Source of the DNA: Kutzneria buriramensis
GTDB taxonomy: Bacteria; Actinomycetota; Actinomycetes; Mycobacteriales; Pseudonocardiaceae
Direction: 5' to 3'
DNA length: 64,000 bases
Assembly (NCBI RefSeq): GCF_003387475.1
Contig: NZ_QUNO01000006.1
Coordinates: forward strand, 496,001-560,000
Both the position numbers and the translations under genes were made by a program. Below are positions 17,314 through 26,881 of the stretch, piece after piece. The notes under the pieces are model-generated. The model searched no databases. It was not told the origin of the DNA and saw nothing but the letters and a program-made list of their open reading frames with translations. Positions within the stretch are counted from its first letter, which is position 1, and every line of letters begins with the position of its first letter.

Positions 17314-18123
17314 ATGACCGAGCAGCCGGGCAAACAACGCGAAGGCGGCTGGCGCCCTGATCCCATGGCCGCGCCAGTGAGCAGCCTCCAGAGCTGGATC
17401 GTCGGAGATCCGAGGCTGCGGTGGCCGAGGGAGTCCGACGTGACCCGCTGGCTGGCCGACCACCTCGACTGCCTCGCTCCGCACCTGGGCGTGCGACACC
17501 TGGAGGTCATCGGCCGGGAAGTGGTGATCGGTGAACGCTGGTCGACACCGGGACGATATGGCATCGAGCAGACGGTCGCAGGCCTCCGCCTGGATCTCGC
17601 CGCCCGCGACGAGCACGGCCGACTCGTCATCGTCGAAGTCCAATTCGGGCCGGCCGACCACAAACACGTCGGCCAGCTGATCACGTACGCGAACACCGCC
17701 GACGCCGCGCTCGCGGTGTGGGTCGTCGCCGACTCCGATCCGGTGTTCTGCGGGGATCACCTGGCCACGTTGGCGCGCGTCAATACAGCTTTCGCCGGCC
17801 GGCCAGAGTTCCGCGTTGTGGCGGTCACCCTGGAATCGCAGGGGCCGCTCGTTGCCCGTGCCGACGTACCGTGGACGCCCACGCTGCGCGGCGTCGATCC
17901 CGCCCACGCAGCGGTACACCGACTGTTCGACCGCAGGCCCGGTGTTGCTCTGACGCCTGGCGGCGGCCAGCAGCGCGGTCCGGGAATCAGTGCGTGGAGG
18001 CGCAGACGGGGAGCTGTTCGACGTCCGCGTAGTTACTCGCCGGCCCTACGCGACGTGCGCGGCACCGTCCTCGGCGACGACCACCAGCCACCGCGCCAGG
18101 TACGGCCACCAGCGCGTCCCTGA
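17314..18123 (+). CDS. Predicted PD-(D/E)XK-type nuclease-like protein
   Basis: The 269-residue frame has LRLDLAARDEHGRLVIVEVQFGPADHKHVGQLITYAN at about 96-132. This D...E-x-Q arrangement followed by the tyrosine-rich HVGQLITYA helix is typical of the restriction-endonuclease-like domain in DUF4268/DUF91-type proteins. The N-terminal 90 residues are helical. From about residue 215 the sequence becomes arginine/proline-rich and may be out of frame. Role unknown; such proteins often sit in defence or mobile regions. Confidence 0.6.
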   Translation: MTEQPGKQREGGWRPDPMAAPVSSLQSWIVGDPRLRWPRESDVTRWLADHLDCLAPHLGVRHLEVIGREVVIGERWSTPGRYGIEQTVAGLRLDLAARDEHGRLVIVEVQFGPADHKHVGQLITYANTADAALAVWVVADSDPVFCGDHLATLARVNTAFAGRPEFRVVAVTLESQGPLVARADVPWTPTLRGVDPAHAAVHRLFDRRPGVALTPGGGQQRGPGISAWRRRRGAVRRPRSYSPALRDVRGTVLGDDHQPPRQVRPPARP

Positions 18124-18229
18124 GCCTCCACTAGCGAAGCTCGTCGCTGGAAAAAGCCCGCACAGGCCGCATCCTGAACGCCAAATAGCACTGAACCGCC
18201 CGGGCATCGACTGGACGATCGTCCACACA

Positions 18230-18780
18230 GGACCAGGATCCGAAGGTTCGCATGCGGGCAGTTCGCGTGCTCGACCTCGGAGTGTCCGAAGCGGACGTTC
18301 GTGGAGCAGATCGCGCGAGTGACCCGTCGCGCGCCGTTGGTCGCAACGGCCGCACTCGGCTCTGGAGAAGATCGGGCTCGGCCCGGCTGGTCGCGCCGGT
18401 GCCCGGTTCTGCGAAGTCATCGGCGCAAAAGCCAGTCGCAGCAACCTGATTCGACTGGTCAGCACGCTGCCCGGCGCGCCACCGACAACTCCAATCGCTG
18501 TCGGCATCGACGACTCCGCCCCTGCGCCGCGGGCACCTCTACGGCGCCGTCGTCATCGACGCCGTGACACACAGGCCACTGAACCTGGCCCTCACCCCGC
18601 AGTGAAGGTCGTGCGCAGCGACCGTGCCCCGTTCTACATCGACGGCGCCACCACCGGGCGCTACAAGCAATTCACGTCACCTATAGGTGGCACCTGCGGC
18701 ACAACCTCGTACAGACCGTCGAACGGTGCGTCTCCCCGCGCGTCAACTGCATCCGCGCCGCGACAACGGACGCCTCTGCG
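18230..18780 (+). pseudogene. ISL3-family transposase remnant
   Basis: Across several frames I read FACSTSECPKRTFVEQIARVT, LEKIGLALAG-like residues, CEVIGAKASRS, LRRGHLYGAVVIDAVTHRP and WHLRHNLVQTVERCV. This is the order of the zinc-finger, DDE D1 and WHLWHNL segments of ISL3 transposases. Many indels, so it is inactive. No terminal repeats were identified. Confidence 0.75.
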
Positions 18781-18785
18781 CCAGG

Positions 18786-18850
18786 TGATCACTCCCGGTG
18801 ACTTCGGCCGGGGTTACGCGACAGTTGATTCCGCGAGGTCACCACTGAGC
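18786..18850. repeat. Imperfect direct repeat, copy 1
   Basis: Begins TGATCACTCCCGGTGACTTC and contains GCGACAGTTGATTCC then CGAGGTC. It is about 80% identical over about 65 bp to 20492-20556. On the minus strand the shared core reads GACCTCG(C/G)GGAATCAACTGTCGC, CRISPR-repeat-like. Confidence 0.65.
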
Positions 18851-19143
18851 CCTCGCCAGGGTCCGGCCAGGCGTCACGATGACAGTCCTACGTCCGGTCT
18901 CGGTCCTTCCCCAACCTAAATGCCACCTAGCACCTTGTCACGCAACCTCGGTCAGGTAAAGGTTTCACGATCGTTCCGGCGGGACGGGTTCGGGCGGAGT
19001 CCCGAATAGACGGGAGAGCCCGGCAGCGGGCGGTGCGAAAATGGCTGCTCGCCGACGGAGGTGCCGCCCGGTCGACCGCGAACGGCGAGCTCGCACCACC
19101 AGGGAAGATCGTCCGGCTGCCGCGCGCCCGAACGGAGTCCGCC

Positions 19144-20229
19144 ATGATGCCAGTGCCGCCAGGTCCCGCTCCGGGCCCGGCGATGCACGCCCGTCTGACG
19201 ATCGCCGCCGAGGACGCGGCGGTTGTGCTGTTACAGGAGGCAGCGGCGATCCTGTGCCTGGTGGACCCGGTCCAGACGGCGATGCGCGCCGACAGCGACC
19301 CGGGTGCCATCGGGGACATCGCGGCCAATGTGGGGCGACGGAAATCGGAGCTCGACGAGGCGCACAACGATCTCGTCAGCGCGGTGGGCATTCTGATGCG
19401 GGCGTGGCGTGGACAGCGGCACGACAACTGGAACAGTCACGCGAACGATGCCCTGGAGTACTACCAACCGGCCGGGCTGGGACGCGGCAAACCAGGCGTG
19501 CTCGCGCGGACGGACAAGTCCGCCAAGGCGGCCTCGTCCATCGGAAACGACCTGGACAAGGCGACGTCGGCGGTCGCCGACGGCCTGATAGCCCGCGCGA
19601 CCGAGGCTCAGGCGGCGTCCCAGGCAGTGGTGAGCGGGGCGGCCACCGACGAGGACGTCGCCGAGGTGACCATGGCCGTCAACGCGGTGGTGGACTCGGT
19701 CCGGGACTTCGGGGCCAAGGTCGAGCAGATGACCGACAAGTACCTGGTCGCGCCCAACCTGGACAGCACCCTGCCATTCCCCCAGCCGAGCGGGGATGCG
19801 GGGCCGGCCTCGGTGCTCTACATCGACGACGAGGAGTTCGCCAAGGGGGTCGAGAAGCTGGACAGCTCGGCGGCGCTAGCCGGGATGGCGTCCGAAGGCC
19901 TCAACGCGGTAACGGGAATCACCAGCACGGGCGGCCGATCCCCATTCGGGGACAGCCCATCCGCGATCCTGCTGGAGGCGACGTGGATGATGACCGTCAC
20001 GTCCCGCAGCGAGGAAGCCGGTCGGTTGCGGGACGTGACCCTGCGCCTCAAGGAATCCGCCGAACAGGCGTGGCAGGAGTTCCACGAGGTCGACCGGAGA
20101 AACGCCGAAACCTTCGACGGCATCCGTCATTCGCTGGATTCGAACAAAGTCGCGGCTCTTCAGTTCGTTGGCGCACCCGCGACAGTGAAAGGCCGGGGCA
20201 GGGACGACCGCACCGTCGGTGATCAGTAG
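19144..20229 (+). CDS. WXG-like secreted-effector-type protein
   Basis: The 361-residue protein lacks a signal peptide and is almost entirely helical. Near residue 90 RKSELDEAHNDLVSAVGILMRAWRGQRHDNW has the W-x-G turn between helices seen in WXG100/ESX-type proteins. Later segments (TEAQAASQAVVSGAATDEDVAEVTMAVNAVVDS; GRLRDVTLRLKESAEQAWQEFHEVD) suggest a coiled coil. The first of two adjacent ATGs (19144) has GGAG upstream. It may be a type VII secretion substrate or scaffold, but no ESX gene is nearby. It is flanked by the two copies of the 65-bp direct repeat. Confidence 0.55.
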   Translation: MMPVPPGPAPGPAMHARLTIAAEDAAVVLLQEAAAILCLVDPVQTAMRADSDPGAIGDIAANVGRRKSELDEAHNDLVSAVGILMRAWRGQRHDNWNSHANDALEYYQPAGLGRGKPGVLARTDKSAKAASSIGNDLDKATSAVADGLIARATEAQAASQAVVSGAATDEDVAEVTMAVNAVVDSVRDFGAKVEQMTDKYLVAPNLDSTLPFPQPSGDAGPASVLYIDDEEFAKGVEKLDSSAALAGMASEGLNAVTGITSTGGRSPFGDSPSAILLEATWMMTVTSRSEEAGRLRDVTLRLKESAEQAWQEFHEVDRRNAETFDGIRHSLDSNKVAALQFVGAPATVKGRGRDDRTVGDQ

Positions 20230-20414
20230 GACATGACCATCGCGGACCACCGCCACGACGTCACCGAACACACCCAACAGCCGCTCGGACTCGGCGCGGC
20301 GTCCGGCCCGGATCTTCTCCAGCCCTTCCCCGACCTTCTAGCCCTGCCGGCCGGACCAGCCGACGGACGCTTTGCGCCAGCCAGTGGTGCAAGCACCGGC
20401 ACCGTGTCAACGAA

Positions 20415-20507
20415 ATGCTCGGCTACACCGCCGCCCACACCGCCCGGCTCGTCGCCGACGTCGGAGGCACGAGAGCCCGCTACGCACTCACTGATCACTC
20501 TTGGTGA
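20415..20507 (+). pseudogene. glk: 5' fragment of a glucokinase gene
   Basis: ATG at 20415 opens 30 codons whose core, TARLVADVGGTRARYALTD, is the N-terminal ATP-phosphate-binding strand-turn of bacterial glucokinases (DxGGTxxR). The frame stops at TGA 20505, just inside the second copy of the 65-bp direct repeat, so the gene was cut at that junction. Confidence 0.75.
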
Positions 20508-20556
20508 CCTACGCGGAGAATATGCGACAGTTGATTCCCCGAGGTCCCCAGTGCTG
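20492..20556. repeat. Imperfect direct repeat, copy 2
   Basis: Begins TGATCACTCTTGGTGACCTA and contains GCGACAGTTGATTCCCCGAGGTC. Partner of 18786-18850. It sits exactly between the glucokinase fragment and the Cas1 fragment, marking a breakpoint. Confidence 0.65.
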
Positions 20557-20565
20557 CACACCCCG

Positions 20566-20745
20566 AAGACCGACCCGATACCGCCGACCCAGGCAGCCAG
20601 TACCGGCGCTTGCCGGTGCAGGTGACGACGCAGAGTGCAAGCGAACCCCCCGGCAGCGCCCCGCGTGTCAACGTGAGCACCCGCCGCTCATACCCATCCA
20701 GCGGCGCCTCCCGACCGGCCTTGATCAACAACACGGCGAGAGCGA
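20566..20745 (-). pseudogene. cas1: C-terminal fragment of a Cas1 gene
   Basis: The minus strand reads LLIKAGREAPLDGYERRVL then TLTRGALPG and, after a shift in a G run, GFACTLRRHLHRQAPVLAAW then VGGIGSV. This matches the C-terminus of the RT-Cas1 at 56557 (LLTKAGREAVLDGYERCML ... SLRRHLYRQAQVVAAWVEGIG) closely. Only about 55 codons remain. It lies 36 kb from the CRISPR locus and next to a CRISPR-like repeat copy. Confidence 0.85.
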
Positions 20746-20755
20746 CGCGACCTGA

Positions 20756-20856
20756 TGATCTTGGAATGAGCGAGGGCCTCCCGGATCGATGTGGATTGCG
20801 ACATCTGCACCGACGACCGAAAGGCCCTCATGTCCCACCGTAACGCCCCACTGTGA
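20756..20856 (+). mobile_element. One end of an IS481-type insertion sequence
   Basis: TCTTGGAATGAGCGAGGGCC and the following sequence up to ATGTCCCACCGTAACGCCCC (start MSHRNAPL at 20830) are the left end and first eight codons of an IS481-family transposase. The frame then stops. The rest of the element is absent. Confidence 0.6.
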
Positions 20857-20876
20857 ACTTTGTTGCGTAAATCGCG

Positions 20877-21443
20877 TCAAGCTCGCCATTGCGAAAGCCG
20901 GAACATGGGGACCGCGTCACCACTGGGCGCTGGAAGGACAAAGCACGCCGTGCCTTCGTCCTGATAGCCGTACTGTGCTACGGCGGCGTCTCGTTCAGCT
21001 GCGGAAATGGTGAAAAGGTGGTCATGAAGCCTTCCATTGGAGGCTCTATAGAGCGGAACTGCACCGTTTTGGCCGTCACTCTCGTAGACCCAGGAGGCGA
21101 TTCCCTCCAGGGTGTAGCCATACCGCTGGATAGCAATGTTCATTTCGTCTGCCGATACGGTGTAGAGGCGGTCACCACTACTCGGCTGATACAGTCGGTA
21201 TAGTGGAATGCCGTGGTCATGCTGGCCCGCGAACGTATAATATGCGACACCTTCAAACGTGAAGCCGTATTTCTGAACCGCAACGCTAGCCTCTTCGGTG
21301 GACGTTGTGTAAAGGTGATGCATTGTTGCGGTTACGCGATCTGCCTTCACGTTCGCATAGGCGCTGGACTGTGGTAGCGCAACTATACCAACCAGCAGGG
21401 CGGCGATTGAACCAATGATAATCTGCCACGCATGCGAGCGCAT
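20877..21443 (-). CDS. Secreted beta-propeller/lectin-like repeat protein
   Basis: The 188-residue protein has a signal peptide (MRSHAWQIIIGSIAALLVGIVALPQSSAYA). It then has three repeats of about 45 residues built on H-(L/Y)-Y-T-x5-E-x4-A-x2-YG(Y/F)xxEG (HHLYTTSTEEASVAVQKYGFTFEG; DRLYTVSADEMNIAIQRYGYTLEG; DHLFTISAAERDAAVAQYGYQDEG). This is the DUF5648-type repeat found in secreted and cell-surface proteins. GAGGAG precedes the ATG at 21443. GC is clearly lower than its neighbours, suggesting recent transfer. Confidence 0.78.
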   Translation of the reverse strand: MRSHAWQIIIGSIAALLVGIVALPQSSAYANVKADRVTATMHHLYTTSTEEASVAVQKYGFTFEGVAYYTFAGQHDHGIPLYRLYQPSSGDRLYTVSADEMNIAIQRYGYTLEGIASWVYESDGQNGAVPLYRASNGRLHDHLFTISAAERDAAVAQYGYQDEGTACFVLPAPSGDAVPMFRLSQWRA

Positions 21444-21488
21444 AAGATTCTCCTCTCGTTTATTCTCAATCCGAGGCAACGCTCGTCG

Positions 21489-22133
21489 CTAGGTGGAGTG
21501 CGCGCGGCGGCGGCGCCTCTCGTTCCGCACTGCGGCAAGAAGCTCGTCCAGGTCGTGATCGTCCAACCGCAGGGCGATCCGCCGGGCTCGGTCCAAGGGC
21601 GTGCGCTGGTCGGATGGCGCGTGGGCGCTGTCGCCCTGGCTGTTGGTCCAGCGCCGCACGGCCGGCCCCAAGGCGGGCCGCGCCGGCGGGCTTCGGTCCG
21701 AAGCCCTACCGCTGAGCAGGGCTTTTGCCTCCCTTCTTGTGTAGCCGAACGGCTCGATGGGCTGTCCCGGCCGTTCGGGATTGGCCGCCCGGACCTCGCC
21801 CAGCGCACGCCGGTAGTCGGGTTGGCCGGTGCGCCGCTCGTCCATCGCCGCTTCCAGCCGGGCTTTGACCTCCACGTTGCGGACCGCGTGCATCACGTCC
21901 TCCCGCCGCACGCCCTGCTGGGAGAGGAAGTAGTCGAACTCGCCGGGCTGGAACTCGTAGCTGCCCAACCCGTCCTGGAACTGATGCCAGACGCGGGACT
22001 CGAGCATCGTCATCAGCGCGTCGGCGAGCCGGGGCAGGCCCAGGTTGGCCATCTCCAGCGCGAAGGCGTGCACCCGGCGTCCGTTGAGATCCACCAGGGT
22101 CTGCGGGGTGCGGCGGGCGCGGTGACCGGTCAC
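21489..22133 (-). CDS. Helicase-associated protein of unknown function
   Basis: The 214-residue protein starts at a GTG (22133) overlapping the helicase TGA by 4 nt. It is charged and helical (GRRVHAFALEMANLGLPRLADALMTMLESRVWHQF; SQQGVRREDVMHAVRNVEVKARLEAAMDERR; LDRARRIALRLDDHDLDELLAAVRNERRRRR). No catalytic motif seen. Translational coupling implies it works with the helicase upstream, perhaps as a specificity or effector partner in a defence-type pair; that is inference. Confidence 0.65.
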   Translation of the reverse strand: MTGHRARRTPQTLVDLNGRRVHAFALEMANLGLPRLADALMTMLESRVWHQFQDGLGSYEFQPGEFDYFLSQQGVRREDVMHAVRNVEVKARLEAAMDERRTGQPDYRRALGEVRAANPERPGQPIEPFGYTRREAKALLSGRASDRSPPARPALGPAVRRWTNSQGDSAHAPSDQRTPLDRARRIALRLDDHDLDELLAAVRNERRRRRAHST

Positions 22134-24191
22134 GACTGCGATCCCTGTGCGCAGGCGGGGATGTGTTCGGCGTGGGTCAGGCAGTGCCGGATGATCTGGC
22201 GGCTCATCCACACCGCGATCGTGACGAGTTGGTCTGGCCGGGCCTGCTCGCCTGCGCCGGCGGAGATGCCGGTCTCCCGTTCGGCAGCCGTCTGGAACTG
22301 CTCCAGCGTGCTGCAGTGCGGGGTCACGGCCGAGGTGGCCGCCCATCCAGTCGGTCAGTGCCGCGATGCGCGCCCGGGATGCGAGGCCGCGCGGGTCGGC
22401 GGGCCGCAGCAGCGTGACCGCGGCGGCCTGATGGCGTCGAGAGACCACGGCCACCCGGGGCGCGTATGTCTCCGGGATGCCGACCTCGCGGCATTGGCAG
22501 ACGTAGCAGGCCAGCTCGTCGGCCAGCACCTCCCCATCCGGTTGAGTCAGCACGGTGGCCGACCGCAGCCGCCGGTCGGACAGGTCCAGCAGTTGGTAGC
22601 GCGGCAGGCGCGGCTGCCCGGTACCGGGACCAATGCCGGGTTGGCCGGGCGCCTCGGGCAGTTCAACCTCGTGCATCGCGCTGGCCAGTGCCGAGGCGAA
22701 GGCCTTGCGCAGTTCGGGATCGTCGGGGATCAGGATCGCGGCGGGCAGCATGCGCCCGTGGGCCCGTTCGGTGGCGGTGATGCGCATGGCCCGCGCCATC
22801 ATCTGCGCGACATGCACCCTGGCCAGGATGTTGGTCACGTAGGCGATGGTCGCCACCTGCGGGCAGTCGAAGCCCTCGGTGACCATGCGGATCGCCACGA
22901 TGGCGCACGGCTGACGTTCGCGCGCGGCCCAATGCAGCACCTGCAGCGCGTCGGGCTCGTCCGACACCACCAGCCGGGCGAAGTCGTCCTGGCCGGTGAC
23001 CTCGTTGAGCGCGTCGCGCGCCATGCGGGCCGCGGCGACATCGGCGGCGATGAACAACAGCTTCAGCGGCTCGTCCAGGCCGATGGCCAGTTGCTGGTTG
23101 CGCAGCAGGCGCACCGCCTCGCTCGCGAAGCCGGAGATCCACGGCGCGCTGGTGTAGGCGTTGCGGACCACCGCCGAGCGCTGCTCACAGGTCAGGTCGG
23201 CGATGTCGGCGTCGATCACCTCTTCCTGACGCAGATCGACCAGCCGGGCGTGGCTGCCGTAGGCGTAGAGGTCCGGTGAGCGCAGTTCGACGCCGATCAG
23301 TGTCGCGGTCGGGACGGAGAAGTCGGCCACCGCCTGGAGTAGTTCGCCGGAGTCGGTGGTGACCTTGTCGTAGCGGACGGTGCTGATGCGTTGCTTGTTG
23401 CTGGAGCGGAACAGGGTGCCGGTCGCGTTGAGCACGGCCGGGCGGGCCAGCGGGTCACCTAGGGCCGGCCGGACCATGCGCTGCACGGCTGTGGTGCCCC
23501 AGGCGGCGTTCTCGGCGAGGTGGTGCACCTCGTCGAGCACGACCAGCGTCGGGTGCTGCGCGGCCCAGGCGGCATGCCGTGCGGCGGTGCCCTGTTCCTT
23601 GGCCAGTGCCTGGTAGGTCACTACGATGCCGTCGGCGTCGGCGTGCTCCACGACGCCGTCCTGCGGCCGGGCGTCCAGGGCGACGCCCAGCTCCCGAAGC
23701 GCGTTGCGCCACTGCCGCAGCAACGCCCGATTGGGGACGACGACCAGCAGACGCGTAAGCAGGTCCGCCTCGCGCAGCACGTGGAAGACCATGCCGGCGA
23801 ACGCGGTCTTGCCCGCGCCGGGCGCGGCGTGCAGCGTGGCGGTGCCGGCGGTGTAGATCCGGTGGAGGATCGTCGGCAACGCCTGGGCCTGCCACTGCCG
23901 TGGTCGCAGTGCGCCGATCTGCGGGAGTTGGCAGGGGGCAAGGCGCAGCGCGCACGGTACGCACCGCGCTCGCGCAGCCGGCCGGTCGGCATCCGCGGCG
24001 TCGACCCACTGACCCAGGTAGGTGGTGGCGAAATCGCCGGGGAGAACCGTTTCGCAGACCTGACAGCGTCCTGCGGCGCGTCGGAACAGGTCCTCGCGTT
24101 CAGCGGTGCTCAGCCGTGGACGGTCGCAGTGGCCGTGCGGTGGACAGCTGGGTTGGGGTTGCGCCGCTCCTGTCACCACGTCCGTCCACAA
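22130..24191 (-). CDS. Superfamily II DNA/RNA helicase with N-terminal zinc region
   Basis: A C-x2-C ... C-x2-C region near the N-terminus (CQVCE; CVPC) precedes the helicase core: Walker A AAPGAGKTAF, LLVVVPNRALLRQW, motif II as DEVHH, LNATGTLFR (motif III-like) and motif VI near QMMARAMRITATERA. The C-terminal part has a CYVCQC motif. The long frame runs on into the next gene, but near 22330 the coding signal shifts to VTPHCSTLEQFQTAAERETG and ends CAQGSQS with a TGA at 22130, so one indel is present. The start is uncertain (TTG at 24191 or an internal GTG). Confidence 0.75.
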
Positions 24192-24469
24192 TGGTCGTAA
24201 AGGCTCTGGGGACTCCGCGTGCCGGACAGTCAGGACGCGCCGCCTGCCTGGCTTCGCCGGCCTGGTCTCGGGCGGTTTCGAAACCTCCTGAGTTCGTGCG
24301 GTGCGGTGCCCGGCCGCGTGGTTCTTCGAACGCTAGCGAGGGGCGACGTCGCCTGGCCCCTGTTCGCGTGGCCAGTTCTCGTCTAGGTCCGCACCACGTC
24401 ATTGCCGCTCTCGGCGCGGTAGCGGTGGCTACGAGACGACCACACCGGCCCACGAGACCCGCCACACCC

Positions 24470-24585
24470 CGGAATTACTCGAGCACCGCGCCGTCCCCCC
24501 ATCCCACCAGCGGCAGGCCGGTCAACAACGCCCTCGGCACGGCCAGGCCGTAGTACTCGGTGGTCCAGGCGATCACGGCGTTGGA
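24470..24585 (-). mobile_element. Tn3-family transposase fragment 1
   Basis: The minus strand reads NAVIAWTTEYYGLAVPRALL, a piece of the DDE domain of Tn3 transposases. 24540-24584 repeats 26600-26644 with one mismatch. 24192-24469 just upstream holds nothing recognisable. Confidence 0.75.
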
Positions 24586-26229
24586 TCAATCGATCGACGG
24601 CTTCCCGCCACGCGCCCGTAGTTCCGTCTCCAGTTCCTCTGCGCGGTCAATTTCCCCTATGGAGCGCTGGATGGTGGCGGTAGTTCTTATGGCGTGCAGC
24701 GTTTCTGGGTGGTTGTTGCCCAGTGTCCGTCGGTAGCGCGCTAGGGTGTCTTCCGCGCGGGCCTGTGCGGCGTCCAAGTCCCCGAGGAACCGCAGGACAG
24801 CTGCGAGGTTGTTAGCGGCGCGTAGCGTGTTGGGGTCGTCGGGGCCAGGCGCTCGCTGGCTCCGCTGCACGACGGCCTCAAACTGTTCTCGGGCTTCCTG
24901 ATACTTGCTTAGGTTGCCAAGGGTGGCGCCAAGGTTGCCCGCGGCCGTCAAGGTCGTTGGGTGACTCTCTCCCAGCGTCCGCTCGTATCGGGAGACGAGG
25001 TTCGCGTATAAGTCCCGTGCCTCCTGGCTTTTCCCGAGGCCGACCAGGCACCCGGCGAGACGGTCGGCTGCGGACAGCGTGTCCGGGTGGTCCTCACCAA
25101 GAGCTTTGAGCCAGTCAGCGTGGATCTTGCGGCCGATGATCACGCCGGGCTGGCACTGGTCGGACACATACAGATAGCGCAGCACATTGATGACCAGCGC
25201 ACGGAAAGCTTTCGGCTCGTGGTTGCGGTGGAAGTCTGGGTGGGCGAACAGGACCCGAACGAGCGAGGCAGCCCTGCGATACTCAGGCCAGGAGGCCGGA
25301 AGGTTGGGGTCACTCGCTCCGATCTCAGCGCTCAGGGCGAGGATGCGGCGTCGGAGGTCCTCCGGGTCGTCCTGGGTGCGGCTGGGCAGTGGCGTGGTGG
25401 CGTCGACGGCCGACGGCCCGGCAAGCGAGACGGGTGCCGGGTAGGGCGCAAGCCGCGAAGACGAGGAATCCCAGAGGGATGTAGGGAGCCCCGACTTGCG
25501 GAGAAGCAGAAAGGGGCAGCCCTGTACGTGTCTCACGTCGCAACCCGAGTGCAGAGCCGAGCGCTCGCGGCCATCGTAGAGCGCGGCCAGGGGATACAAC
25601 TCGAATGGCTCCCCGTTGTTGTCGATAACGGTGGTGCCGTGTCGGCCTGCGCAGGTCCAGTCAAGCTCCAGATACCACGAAATCTCGTGTGTGCGGGCTT
25701 CGGGCTCGAACCAAAACTGCTCCACGTCAGTCGCGCTGATGGAGAACGGGAAGTCCACGCCTTCGGCCTGCATCCGCGGCTGCTCGGCGTCGAAGTCGGT
25801 TGTGAAACGACGAGGTTGGACTGTCGCTCCGACATACATAGGGAGACAGGCAGGGCGCGGCAGTCTGCGGGACACGACGACCGGTCGCGCAGCGTGGAGT
25901 ACCACCGCCCGGGTCGTCCTGGCCTCCAGGGTGATGACATGGACCGTCCCGCTAGCCACCATTACTCGTGGCGGATCGGCGTCCACGGCCAGATCCGCGC
26001 CTCGCCTCAGCTGGACGGAGGCGATGACCGGATCCTCCAGATCGCTCGGGAGGTCGCCGCCGGCATGGAGGGTCACGGGGCCGTGTACCTCACCCGCCAT
26101 GACGACGTTGGAATAGACGCCGTCCGAGATGTGGTTCGAGATGTGGTTGACGTACTTGTCCGGGCTGGAACCCGAGTCGTCCTGATCATCCCCGTCGGTG
26201 CCGCTTTGGTCCGTGTGCGTGTCTGCCAT
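24586..26229 (-). CDS. Tetratricopeptide repeat protein
   Basis: The 547-residue protein has an N-terminal segment NHISNHISDGVYSNVVMAGEVHGPVTLHAGG, the Gly-x-Val-HGPV motif common at the start of actinobacterial STAND/effector-associated proteins. A beta-rich middle domain follows (about 60-300). The last 190 residues are Kinesin-light-chain-type TPRs (LGEDHPDTLSAADRLAGCLVGLGKSQEARDL; LGESHPTTLTAAGNLGATLGNL; LGNNHPETLHAIRTTATIQ). There is no P-loop. ATG at 26229 with GGGGGA upstream. It sits exactly between two Tn3 fragments, so it may be cargo or the result of a rearrangement. Confidence 0.75.
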   Translation of the reverse strand: MADTHTDQSGTDGDDQDDSGSSPDKYVNHISNHISDGVYSNVVMAGEVHGPVTLHAGGDLPSDLEDPVIASVQLRRGADLAVDADPPRVMVASGTVHVITLEARTTRAVVLHAARPVVVSRRLPRPACLPMYVGATVQPRRFTTDFDAEQPRMQAEGVDFPFSISATDVEQFWFEPEARTHEISWYLELDWTCAGRHGTTVIDNNGEPFELYPLAALYDGRERSALHSGCDVRHVQGCPFLLLRKSGLPTSLWDSSSSRLAPYPAPVSLAGPSAVDATTPLPSRTQDDPEDLRRRILALSAEIGASDPNLPASWPEYRRAASLVRVLFAHPDFHRNHEPKAFRALVINVLRYLYVSDQCQPGVIIGRKIHADWLKALGEDHPDTLSAADRLAGCLVGLGKSQEARDLYANLVSRYERTLGESHPTTLTAAGNLGATLGNLSKYQEAREQFEAVVQRSQRAPGPDDPNTLRAANNLAAVLRFLGDLDAAQARAEDTLARYRRTLGNNHPETLHAIRTTATIQRSIGEIDRAEELETELRARGGKPSID

Positions 26230-26420
26230 TGCTTGTCCCCCGCTCAACTGCGCCAAGTGCTGATGGTGACCGTGCCTTGATAGCACCCTCGGGCGCGTCG
26301 GTGGCCGCGGTTCGTGCCATCCCGGTAGTTGCCACGAACCTTTGCACCGCCCGCCACTTGCGATGTTGCCGCTGCGAGGCGTCTCAGACCGATGGCGCCA
26401 GGACCGCCGGACTGAAATCC

Positions 26421-26846
26421 CTAAAACAGGGTGTCGCGTACCCGCAGTGGCCGGTACCCGGTCGGGCCGAGTTGCGCCAACTCGCCCTCGATGTCGACCT
26501 CGATCGCGCCGAAGAAGTTGATGTTCTCGCTGTGCGCGGGCGAGATGTGCGCCAGGACCTCGTCGTCGACCTGCCGCCCGGCCGCGCGCATCTGCTCGAC
26601 GGCCAGGCCGAAGTACTCGGTGGTCCAGGCGATCACGGCGTTGGTCACCAGCGTCAGGCACCACGCCTGCTCGGTCTGGGCCTCCGGGTGCCGGGCCCGG
26701 ATCATGCCTTCGTGGGCGTAGAGCAGGTCGCGGCGCAGTGCGTGTAGCGACTCGCCCTTGTTCAGCTGCCGGGAGATCTTGCGCCGGTAGACCGGGTCGG
26801 CGAGGTAGCTATCAGTTACGTGGAATCTGCCGACGAGGTTGATCAT
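26421..26846 (-). mobile_element. Tn3-family transposase fragment 2 (C-terminal part)
   Basis: The frame has YRRKISRQLNKGESLHALRRDL, EQAWCLTLVTNAVIAWTTEYFG and HISPAHSENINFFGAIEVDIEGEL, the conserved C-terminal block of Tn3 transposases including the late catalytic glutamate region. The N-terminal two thirds are missing. 26230-26420 shows no gene. Confidence 0.85.
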
Positions 26847-26881
26847 CTCCTCGTCGGGCGACCACGAACTGAGGAGACCTG

